Shown here: positions 1 to 5,078 of the stretch, in pieces
How the letters are laid out: every line of letters starts with the position of its first letter
Numbering within the stretch: the stretch's first letter is position 1
Assembly (NCBI GenBank): GCA_002417685.1
Contig: DICP01000054.1
Location: 1,915-6,992 of the forward strand
DNA from: Candidatus Mesolinea sp. UBA5823
GTDB taxonomy: Bacteria > Chloroflexota > Anaerolineae > Anaerolineales > Anaerolineaceae
Length of the DNA stretch: 5,078 bases
Direction of reading: 5' to 3'
Made by a program: the position numbers and the translations under genes
Notes under the pieces: generated by a model
Database searches by the model: none
Told to the model about the DNA's origin: nothing
The model's input: only the letters and a program-made list of their open reading frames with translations

Positions 1-55
1 TTCTGGTATCAAGTTTTTTGATTATCTTTGTAGCAGATCTATGCATCTATAAATC

Positions 56-60
56 GAGGT
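56..60 (+). promoter_or_regulatory. Ribosome-binding site of polA
   Basis: GAGGT, complementary to the 3' end of 16S rRNA, lies 4 bases before the ATG at 65. It supports that ATG as the start, and the protein then begins with the expected PolA N-terminus (MPKILYLIDGHALAYRA). The other 55 bases of the left flank are AT-rich and show no convincing promoter. Confidence 0.7.
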
Positions 61-64
61 TACC

Positions 65-2884
65 ATGCCTAAAATTCTCTATCTTATCGACGGTCATGCC
101 TTAGCTTACCGGGCTTACTTTGCGCTAACCTCTGGGGGCACCGCCCGTTGGGCAACCAGCCATGGCGAGCCTACCGCCGGGGTCTACGGCTTTGCCAACA
201 CCCTGCTGCACATTCTTGAACAGGAACAGCCTGACTACTTGGCTGTATCTTTTGATACCGGTAGAACATTTCGGCACGACCTCTATCCTGAATATAAAGC
301 TACGCGCGCGAAGATGCCTGAGGACTTGCGCGGACAAATCGAGCGCATCCGTGAGATGATTGATGCTTTCAATATCCCGCGTATTGAGGTGGAAAACTAC
401 GAAGCAGATGATGTCATCGGCAGCTTAGCAAAGTGGGCTGCAGAAAAAGAAGGTTTGGGCGTCAAAATCATTACGGGGGACCGTGATTTGCTGCAACTGG
501 TAACCAATCGCATCGTTGTCTCACTGCCAAACAGCCGCACGAACACTACTGAAGAATATTTTCCGGAAGACGTAAAAAGAAAATTAGGTGTTTACCCCGA
601 ACAAGTGGTTGACTATAAAGCTCTGGTGGGCGACCCTTCCGACAATATCCCAGGCGTCAAAGGCATTGGCGAGAAAACTGCAATCAAATTACTGGAGCAA
701 TACTCTAACTTAGATGAAATCTATGCTCACTTAGATGAAATTGGCGGGCGCACGACAGAATTGCTTCGCGCAGGTAGGGATTCCGCTTATCTTAGCCGAG
801 ACTTGGCGCGAATTCGCACCGATCTAAACGTCAAACTGGACCTTGCTCAAGCAGAACTCTCGCGCTTTAACCCCGAAGCTGTCGAAGACCTCTTCCATAA
901 ATTGGAATTCCGCACGCTCACTCAGCGCTTGCATACCATCGAAAAAAAGCTGCAGCCTAGCCTTTCCAATGCCAGGCAAGAAGTGCTTTTTGCTGAAAGG
1001 CAATCAGATGAGGACCAAATGGGCAAGGAAGAATTCAAAACAATCACTGTGGATAGTAAAGAAAAACTGCAAGCTTGCCTGGATGCGCTCTCTGCCTGCA
1101 AACGTATCGCATTCGACACGGAAACAACCAGCGTCATCCCTACACAAGCTGATTTAGTTGGCATCTCCTTAGCCGGTGACCCTCAGGTAGGTTATTACTT
1201 GCCGGTTGGGCATAAAACGGGCAAGCAACTGCCTTTAGAGACCGTGCGGGAAGCGCTCAAGCCCCTCCTTGAGAACGCAGAAATTGGCAAAGTGGGGCAC
1301 AACAGCAAATACGACCTGATTTGCTTGCACGGTGCCGGCTTTGATCTACACCCCATCACATTTGATACGATGATCGCCGAATGGCTGATCAACCCCGATT
1401 CGCACAGTTTGGGGCTCAAGACCTTGGCTTGGCAGCGCTTAGGCTTGGAAATGACCCACATCGAAGAGCTGATTGGCAAAGGGAAAAAGCAAATTAACAT
1501 GGCAGAAGTGAAGATTGAAAAAGCTGCTCCTTATGCGGCAGGCGACGCTGTGATGACGCTGCGCTTAGTGGAACCTTTAGAAAAGGAATTAGAAGACAGG
1601 AACGCCAGCCAATTGAACGCAAATGTGGAAGTCAAATTAATCCCAGTATTGGCTATGATGGAAGAAAAAGGCATCTTACTGGATAAGGACTTTTTCGAGG
1701 CATTCTCCAAGGAGCTGCAACAACAATTGGAGCTCCTTGAAGACAAAATATACGACCACGTGGGTGAGCGCTTCAACATCAATTCTCCTCAGCAGCTTTC
1801 TGATGTGCTCTTCAAACGCTTGGGCTTAGAACCACCCGACCGCTCCCGCCGCACCAGCAGCGGCAAGCTTTCTACAGCGGCAGGTGTGCTGGAAGCTATG
1901 CGCGGGCAGCACCCCATCATTGGCGAGATCTTGGATTACCGCGAGCTAACGAAGTTGAAATCCACTTACGTGGACGCCCTTCCGCAGCAAATTAACCCGA
2001 AGACGGGGCGCGTGCATACTTCCTTTAACCAGACCGGCACGGTGACCGGTCGGATTGCCTCTCAAGATCCGAATTTGCAAAATATCCCCACCCGCACAGA
2101 GCTAGGAAACCGCGTGCGCCAGGGTTTCATCGCGGCGCCAGGGCACAAACTACTCTCGGTGGACTATTCTCAGATTGAGCTGCGTATTGTCGCACATATC
2201 TCACAAGATGAAGCTATGATCGAAGCTTTCCGCAAGGGTCAGGATATTCATGCTGCCACAGCTGCCGCGATTTACCGCATTCCCTTAGACCAAGTCGATA
2301 AAAGGGAACGCCGGCACGCTAAGGCGATTAACTTTGGTCTGATTTATGGCATGACCCCTTATGGCCTCACCCTTTCTACAGACCTCACCTTAGCAGAAGC
2401 CGAGAACTTCGTCAAGACATACTTCGAAACCTTTCCCAAGGTGCGCCAATGGCTCGACCAGACCAAACAATTAGCCGCCAAGCAAGGTTTTGTGGAGACG
2501 CTTTTAGGCCGCCGGCGCTACTTCCCCAACTTACAGAAAGGCACCAATAACGCGCTGCGCCAACGGGAAGAGCGTGAGGCGATCAACGCACCTATTCAAG
2601 GCACGGCTGCGGATATTATCAAGTTAGCTATGATCCAACTTCCGCCAGCTTTTAAGCAAGCCAACCTGCATGGAGATATGCTTTTGCAGATTCACGATGA
2701 ACTGATTTTCGAGGTGCCTAAAGATGAGCTGGAGATTACCGTCCGGGTTGCCAGAGAGGTGATGGAGCACACTATGCAGTTAGATGTGCCTTTGGTCACC
2801 GAAGCGCGGATTGGCGATAACTGGGGCGAGTTGGAGCCGCTTAGTGATACGCTCTTTGACGCTCTGGAGAATACAACAGAGTAG
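65..2884 (+). CDS. polA: DNA polymerase I (5' nuclease, 3'-5' proofreading exonuclease and polymerase)
   Basis: Family A DNA polymerase of 939 residues, close to the usual full length (E. coli 928). In bacteria this cytoplasmic enzyme removes RNA primers, fills Okazaki gaps and serves excision repair. Residues 1 to about 290 are the 5' nuclease (FEN-like) domain: D9 in LIDG, D64 in FDTG, E113/D115/D116 in YEADD, D139/D141 in TGDRD, and D190/D193 in GDPSDNIPGVKGIG, which leads into the helix-hairpin-helix. Residues about 325-510 are the 3'-5' exonuclease domain with all three motifs intact: FDTETT (D351, E353), GHNSKYD (N413, D417) and YAAGD (Y490, D494). Proofreading is therefore predicted to be active, unlike in Taq polymerase. 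Residues about 520-935 are the polymerase: TGRIASQDPNLQNIP, motif A with D700 (VDYSQIELR), motif B with R749, K753, F757 and Y761, and motif C HDE (877-879). Phe at 757, rather than Tyr, predicts discrimination against dideoxynucleotides. Its 3' end faces dnaA, 5 bases away. No frameshift or missing residue is seen. Confidence 0.98.
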   Translation: MPKILYLIDGHALAYRAYFALTSGGTARWATSHGEPTAGVYGFANTLLHILEQEQPDYLAVSFDTGRTFRHDLYPEYKATRAKMPEDLRGQIERIREMIDAFNIPRIEVENYEADDVIGSLAKWAAEKEGLGVKIITGDRDLLQLVTNRIVVSLPNSRTNTTEEYFPEDVKRKLGVYPEQVVDYKALVGDPSDNIPGVKGIGEKTAIKLLEQYSNLDEIYAHLDEIGGRTTELLRAGRDSAYLSRDLARIRTDLNVKLDLAQAELSRFNPEAVEDLFHKLEFRTLTQRLHTIEKKLQPSLSNARQEVLFAERQSDEDQMGKEEFKTITVDSKEKLQACLDALSACKRIAFDTETTSVIPTQADLVGISLAGDPQVGYYLPVGHKTGKQLPLETVREALKPLLENAEIGKVGHNSKYDLICLHGAGFDLHPITFDTMIAEWLINPDSHSLGLKTLAWQRLGLEMTHIEELIGKGKKQINMAEVKIEKAAPYAAGDAVMTLRLVEPLEKELEDRNASQLNANVEVKLIPVLAMMEEKGILLDKDFFEAFSKELQQQLELLEDKIYDHVGERFNINSPQQLSDVLFKRLGLEPPDRSRRTSSGKLSTAAGVLEAMRGQHPIIGEILDYRELTKLKSTYVDALPQQINPKTGRVHTSFNQTGTVTGRIASQDPNLQNIPTRTELGNRVRQGFIAAPGHKLLSVDYSQIELRIVAHISQDEAMIEAFRKGQDIHAATAAAIYRIPLDQVDKRERRHAKAINFGLIYGMTPYGLTLSTDLTLAEAENFVKTYFETFPKVRQWLDQTKQLAAKQGFVETLLGRRRYFPNLQKGTNNALRQREEREAINAPIQGTAADIIKLAMIQLPPAFKQANLHGDMLLQIHDELIFEVPKDELEITVRVAREVMEHTMQLDVPLVTEARIGDNWGELEPLSDTLFDALENTTE

Positions 2885-2889
2885 AGGCT

Positions 2890-4224
2890 TTAGCCGAAGA
2901 TTTGTTCGCTCAGTTGTAAAACCTGCCGGCGGAGGCGCTCATCCCGGTCCATCATGTTGGCGACTTTATCGCAGGCATAAATCACAGTGGTGTGATCGCG
3001 CCCGCCTAATTCCTGACCGATCTTTGGCAGGGATATACCCGCCTGCTCGCGCAGGAGATACATAGCAATTTGACGTGGCAAGGCAATATCTTTAGAGCGG
3101 TCTTTGCTGAGCATTCTCTCGGGGGTCACGCCAAAAAACCGTGAGACAGCTGTAATGACATCCTCGGGGGCAACATCTGGATGCTGTGGGAAGAAGTCGG
3201 CTAAAGCATTATTTGCCATCTGCAGTGTGAGCTTTTCTCCGGTTAGTTCAGCATAAGCCAGAACGCGGTTCCAAGCGCCTTCCAATTCACGGATGTTGCT
3301 TTGGATCTCGCGGGCAATCATTTCGATCACATCTGCGGGCACATCGCGGTGACCCTTTTCGGCTTTGGTGCGCAAAATAGCTAAACGGGTTTCGTAATCT
3401 GGCGGCTGGATATCTACCGTCAATCCCCACTCGAAACGTGAACGCAGTCGCTCTTCTAAGGTGCTCATCGATTTGGGTGCGCGGTCGGAGGTCATCACGA
3501 TTTGCTTATCCTGTCCGTGCAAGGTGTTGAAGGTGTGGAAAAACTCTTCTTGGGTGGAATCTTTTCCAGAGATGAACTGAATGTCATCGATGAGCAGTAC
3601 ATCCACCTGACGGTATTTCTCCCGGAAAGCGGCGGTTGTCTTGGTGCGGATAGCGTTGACCAAGTCGTTGGTGAACTCTTCTGAGGAAACGTACAGCACC
3701 TGCAGCCCACGCGGCAAAACTGCATTGCCAATAGCGTGCAAGATGTGCGTCTTACCCAGCCCAACACCACCATAGAGGAACAGCGGGTTATAAGCTCGGG
3801 CAGGTTGCTCCGCCACAGCCAAGCTGGCAGCATGAGCCAAACGGTTATTCGGGCCCACAACGAAATTATCAAAGCGGTATTTAGCCGCGAGATGCGTCTC
3901 GAAGCTGTTTGTCTCAACAGGCTGGGAGATTTTCTGAGTAATGACTTGCTCCTCTTCCTGCTGGGCAGAGGGGGCAGCCCATACTTTGAAGCAAACTTCA
4001 ACGGGTCTAGCCATCATGCCACTAAGTTTGTTGATCAGTGTAGACTTCAGGCGGCTTTCCAGCCAATCACAGGCATAAGCATTGGCAGTTCCTAAGGTAA
4101 AGGTGGCAGTTTGTGGATCGTAAGCGATCAACTGTGTGTTTTTCACCCAGGTATCATAAGCTGCACGCGAAAGTTCCATCTGCAATTGTCCGAGGGTAGC
4201 CTGCCATGCCTGTTGAGCGTTCAT
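2890..4224 (-). CDS. dnaA: Chromosomal replication initiator protein DnaA
   Basis: DnaA of 444 residues, an AAA+ ATPase that binds DnaA boxes, oligomerises on the origin when ATP-bound, melts the duplex and recruits the helicase. Domain I (about 1-82) has the usual helicase/self-interaction fold, with W6, W26 and W54. Domain II (about 83-107) is a short Gln/Glu-rich linker. Domain III starts near YRFDNFVVGPNNRLAHAA (116-133) and carries Walker A GGVGLGKTH (152-160), Walker B LLIDD (210-214), sensor 1 MTSD (244-247), the box VII arginines in RLRSRFEWGL (259-268) and sensor 2 R312 in NIRELEG. Domain IV (about 345-444) contains the basic loop around R376, PRQIAMYL (383-390) and the DNA-binding signature GGRDHTTV (407-414). 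The ATG at 4222-4224 is preceded at good spacing by AAGGAG. The gene converges on polA. Neither dnaN nor rpmH is adjacent on the visible sides, unlike the classical dnaA neighbourhood. A long AT-rich leader region precedes it. Confidence 0.98.
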   Translation of the reverse strand: MNAQQAWQATLGQLQMELSRAAYDTWVKNTQLIAYDPQTATFTLGTANAYACDWLESRLKSTLINKLSGMMARPVEVCFKVWAAPSAQQEEEQVITQKISQPVETNSFETHLAAKYRFDNFVVGPNNRLAHAASLAVAEQPARAYNPLFLYGGVGLGKTHILHAIGNAVLPRGLQVLYVSSEEFTNDLVNAIRTKTTAAFREKYRQVDVLLIDDIQFISGKDSTQEEFFHTFNTLHGQDKQIVMTSDRAPKSMSTLEERLRSRFEWGLTVDIQPPDYETRLAILRTKAEKGHRDVPADVIEMIAREIQSNIRELEGAWNRVLAYAELTGEKLTLQMANNALADFFPQHPDVAPEDVITAVSRFFGVTPERMLSKDRSKDIALPRQIAMYLLREQAGISLPKIGQELGGRDHTTVIYACDKVANMMDRDERLRRQVLQLSEQIFG

Positions 4225-4232
4225 TATGCCTT

Positions 4233-4238
4233 CTCCTT
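4233..4238 (-). promoter_or_regulatory. Ribosome-binding site of dnaA
   Basis: Read on the - strand this is AAGGAG, with 8 bases (4225-4232) between it and the dnaA ATG. It is a strong Shine-Dalgarno match at the usual distance and fixes the start codon. Confidence 0.85.
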
Positions 4239-4265
4239 AATTCCCCGCGCCTATAAGGGGGAGAG

Positions 4266-4274
4266 TTGTCCAAA
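4266..4274 (+). promoter_or_regulatory. Degenerate DnaA-box-like 9-mer
   Basis: TTGTCCAAA matches the TTATCCACA consensus at 7 of 9 positions (mismatches at 3 and 8). It lies 42 bases upstream of the dnaA start. A match of this quality is expected by chance in a region this long, so it has little weight alone. Confidence 0.15.
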
Positions 4275-4293
4275 TAAAATTAATATTTAATAG

Positions 4294-4329
4294 AGCGCAT
4301 CGAAGGTAATTTATCGCTTTCGATCCGCT
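4294..4329. repeat. 11-bp near-perfect inverted repeat (ATCGAA motif) upstream of dnaA
   Basis: AGCGCATCGAA at 4294-4304 is matched on the opposite strand by AGCGGATCGAA at 4329-4319, giving 10 of 11 identical bases with a 14-base spacer. A third ATCGAA, also preceded by GCG, sits at 4341-4346. The centres of the three ATCGAA hexamers are 20 and 22 bases apart, about two DNA turns each, placing them on one face of the helix. The array lies roughly 70-120 bases upstream of the dnaA start. It could be an operator for a dimeric regulator, or an RNA stem in the dnaA leader. No known regulator is recognised. Confidence 0.5.
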
Positions 4330-4362
4330 GGTGAAATGCGATCGAATGTCTAGATTGAAAAC

Positions 4363-4371
4363 GGTGCATAA
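4363..4371 (-). promoter_or_regulatory. DnaA-box-like 9-mer
   Basis: On the - strand this reads TTATGCACC, matching TTATNCACA at all but the last base (7 of 9 against TTATCCACA). It is one of the two best box-like sequences in the region. It falls at the predicted transcription start of the candidate dnaA promoter (4372-4400), which would suit autorepression by DnaA. That link is inferred only. Confidence 0.3.
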
Positions 4372-4400
4372 ATTCTAACACCGACTCAACTCAGAAACAA
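4372..4400 (-). promoter_or_regulatory. Weak candidate dnaA promoter
   Basis: Read on the - strand, TTGTTT (4400-4395, 3 of 6 against TTGACA) is followed after 17 bases by TAGAAT (4377-4372, 5 of 6 against TATAAT). Transcription would start near 4365 and leave a leader of about 140 nt holding the ATCGAA inverted repeat. The -10 is good but the -35 is poor, so this is a tentative call. A TTACCT/TATTAA pair closer to dnaA is an even weaker alternative. Confidence 0.25.
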
Positions 4401-4419
4401 TAAAAACAGCTGGGCTGTT
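4395..4419 (-). terminator. Terminator-like hairpin with T-rich tail
   Basis: On the - strand AACAGC, loop CCA, GCTGTT form a 6-bp stem (4419-4405) followed directly by the T-rich tail TTTATTGTTT (4404-4395). This resembles a short intrinsic terminator. It could end transcripts coming from the flavoprotein gene, whose stop lies 290 bases upstream, and so insulate dnaA. The stem is short with only three G-C pairs, and the T-tract is interrupted. On the + strand the stem lacks a T-tail. Confidence 0.35.
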
Positions 4420-4430
4420 GCTTAAAATTT

Positions 4431-4510
4431 GTGGTTTCTTTAAGATTCAAAAACCTTAAAAAGCTAAACTTTTGTTAATCCTATTAATTTATTCTTAATT
4501 TCACTTTATT
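4431..4510. other. AT-rich block, possible DNA-unwinding element
   Basis: Only 17 of 80 bases are G or C (13 of 70 in 4441-4510), far below the flanking genes. It has runs such as CTATTAATTTATTCTTAATT. Such a block beside dnaA is what an origin unwinding element looks like, but AT-rich promoters and spacers look the same. No convincing DnaA-trio repeats or adjoining box cluster were seen. Confidence 0.3.
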
Positions 4511-4514
4511 CTCA
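4506..4514 (+). promoter_or_regulatory. DnaA-box-like 9-mer at the edge of the AT-rich block
   Basis: TTATTCTCA matches TTATNCACA except at position 7 (7 of 9 against TTATCCACA). It lies at the end of the AT-rich block, where a box would be expected if this were an origin. A single imperfect match in an AT-rich region is weak evidence. Confidence 0.2.
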
Positions 4515-4563
4515 GCCTAATTAGCAGAATGCACACCTGTTAAACCCCCCATATATAGGTATA

Positions 4564-4616
4564 TCCATTTGATTTTAACCGGTGACAGCCGTTATCTATG
4601 TATCATTACAAATGGA
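4564..4616. repeat. 8-bp perfect inverted repeat with 37-base loop
   Basis: TCCATTTG (4564-4571) pairs with CAAATGGA (4609-4616). The loop contains a smaller imperfect pairing between AACCGG (4577-4582) and CCGTT (4589-4593). It could be a folded 3' UTR element of the flavoprotein transcript or a protein site. An 8-bp repeat at this distance is not improbable by chance in 485 bases, and there is no T-tail making it a terminator. Confidence 0.25.
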
Positions 4617-4709
4617 GCTGAGGAACCAAGCTTAGCCCCATTTCTAGATAGTAAACCCCAATTAGGAATCAAGATTAGGTGAGAAAATAACCTATGCGCT
4701 GAGTGATTT

Positions 4710-5078
4710 TTATTCCTCGAGCATCATACGCGCAGCACGGCGCCCAATTTCCACCGCAAAATTTGTGCCCCTGTCCCAGGGGTATACCTGGCTCATGCTG
4801 GCAAAGTAAACCCCGGGCACAGGGGTCTTAATGGCAGGGATATTCTTGGAATGATTCACCAGCGGAATGGGCTGGGCATAGGGGGTCTTACTGACCCACA
4901 CCTTTTTGACCCAGTCCGGGCTGAATTGCGGGTTGATTTTGGTAAGGTGTGGCAGAAACTCAGCCAGCAGTTGTTCATCGCTCTTTTGGAAGTTGGGATG
5001 ATCCACCTCAAGGTAATCTCCAATATAAAGGATGTGATCCCCGCCAAAGTATTCCGGTTTAAGGAAGTTGGTGTGCTC
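4710..5078 (-). CDS. FAD-dependent oxidoreductase (amine oxidase / protoporphyrinogen oxidase-like), C-terminal part
   Basis: The reading frame is open from the right edge to a TAA at 4712-4710 and gives the last 122 residues. The start and the N-terminal Rossmann GxGxxG domain lie outside the window. The tail matches the C-terminal end of the NAD(P)/FAD-dependent amine-oxidase-like group: GGDHILYIGDYLE (12-24 of the fragment), HPNFQKSDEQLLAEFLPHL, a PVPGVYFASMSQ segment and YPWDRGTNFAVEIGRRAA (99-116). In this fold the last segment (G-x-N-x-A-x-x-x-G-R) closes over the flavin. The true substrate cannot be told; relatives include protoporphyrinogen oxidase-like and UDP-galactopyranose-mutase-like proteins often found near cell-surface sugar genes. 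A GTG at 5006-5004 is an internal valine, because the frame and family similarity continue upstream of it. The gene points toward dnaA but is separated by 485 nt and a possible terminator, so it is probably a separate transcript. Confidence 0.75.
   Translation of the reverse strand, partial: EHTNFLKPEYFGGDHILYIGDYLEVDHPNFQKSDEQLLAEFLPHLTKINPQFSPDWVKKVWVSKTPYAQPIPLVNHSKNIPAIKTPVPGVYFASMSQVYPWDRGTNFAVEIGRRAARMMLEE

Larger units (their letters stand above)
4225..4709. other. 485-nt non-coding region upstream of dnaA, possible dnaA control region or origin
   Basis: No plausible gene lies here on either strand. The stretch separates the stop of the flavoprotein gene from the start of dnaA, both on the - strand. 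Its contents, from dnaA outward, are the dnaA ribosome-binding site, a short C-run/G-run hairpin (4242-4262), a TTGTCCAAA box-like 9-mer, an inverted repeat (4294-4329), a weak promoter, a terminator-like hairpin, a very AT-rich block (about 4431-4510) and a long-loop inverted repeat (4564-4616). Bacterial origins often lie next to dnaA and combine an AT-rich unwinding element with DnaA boxes. Here the AT-rich part fits, but the boxes are few and imperfect. I therefore call it only a candidate; the real oriC may be elsewhere. Confidence 0.4.

Noticed and set aside
8..22. Small ATCAA/TTGAT hairpin at the left edge
   Set aside because: It has a five-pair AT-rich stem with the T-run in its loop, so it is not a believable terminator.
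18..53. Possible polA promoter (TTGATT near 18, TATAAA at 48)
   Set aside because: The two hexamers are not at a workable spacing, and a start from TATAAA would remove the ribosome-binding site. The real promoter may lie left of the window.
843..1157. 104-residue open frame on the + strand inside polA
   Set aside because: It is a shifted frame of the polA coding sequence, with no ribosome-binding site or family resemblance. polA is intact across it.
2784..3065. 93-residue + strand frame spanning the polA-dnaA junction
   Set aside because: It covers the 3' ends of two certain genes in another frame and its sequence resembles no family I know.
3495..4001. 168-residue open frame on the - strand inside dnaA
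   Set aside because: It overlaps the AAA+ region of dnaA in another frame. Its composition (Ser/Arg-rich) is that of an out-of-frame shadow.
3736..4095. 119-residue open frame antisense to dnaA
   Set aside because: It lies fully within dnaA, has no recognisable domain, and the dnaA frame carries all expected motifs here.
4676..4694. TAGGT/ACCTA hairpin just after the flavoprotein stop
   Set aside because: It has only 5 pairs, a 9-base loop and no T-tract on the - strand, so it does not look like a terminator.
4225..4709. tRNA, riboswitch or CRISPR in the intergenic region
   Set aside because: No cloverleaf with a T-loop TTC motif, no spaced direct repeats and no known riboswitch core could be found by eye.
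5004..5006. GTG as a start codon giving a 98-residue protein
   Set aside because: The frame stays open to the window edge and the upstream residues fit the flavoprotein family, so this is an internal valine of a truncated gene.

Overview
The window holds two complete housekeeping replication genes and the 3' end of a third gene. polA (DNA polymerase I) lies on the + strand at 65-2884. dnaA (replication initiator) lies on the - strand at 2890-4224. The C-terminal end of an FAD-dependent amine-oxidase-type protein lies on the - strand at 4710-5078 and runs off the right edge. The overall feel of the proteins (short DnaA linker, the style of the PolA and DnaA sequences) and the mid-range GC content suggest a free-living bacterium, most likely a Chloroflexota/Anaerolineae-like lineage. 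That assignment is an inference from protein resemblance, not a search result.

Layout: 1-64 is a short leader with a Shine-Dalgarno site for polA. polA and dnaA converge tail to tail with only 5 bases between their stop codons, so there is no room for an intergenic terminator. Upstream of dnaA is a 485-nt non-coding stretch (4225-4709). It contains the dnaA ribosome-binding site, an 11-bp near-perfect inverted repeat with a third half-copy, a weak candidate promoter, a terminator-like hairpin, an AT-rich block (13 G+C in 70 bases) and a few degenerate DnaA-box-like 9-mers. It could be a dnaA control region, or part of an origin, but no perfect TTATCCACA box is present. To its right is the 3' end of the flavoprotein gene, in the same direction as dnaA.

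Functionally, DnaA opens the origin and PolA processes Okazaki fragments and fills repair gaps. The two are linked by theme, but they are transcribed toward each other and so do not form an operon. Both proteins look intact, with all the catalytic motifs expected for their families. I see no mobile element, CRISPR array, RNA gene or clear novel system. The only unexplained structure worth a second look is in the dnaA upstream region.
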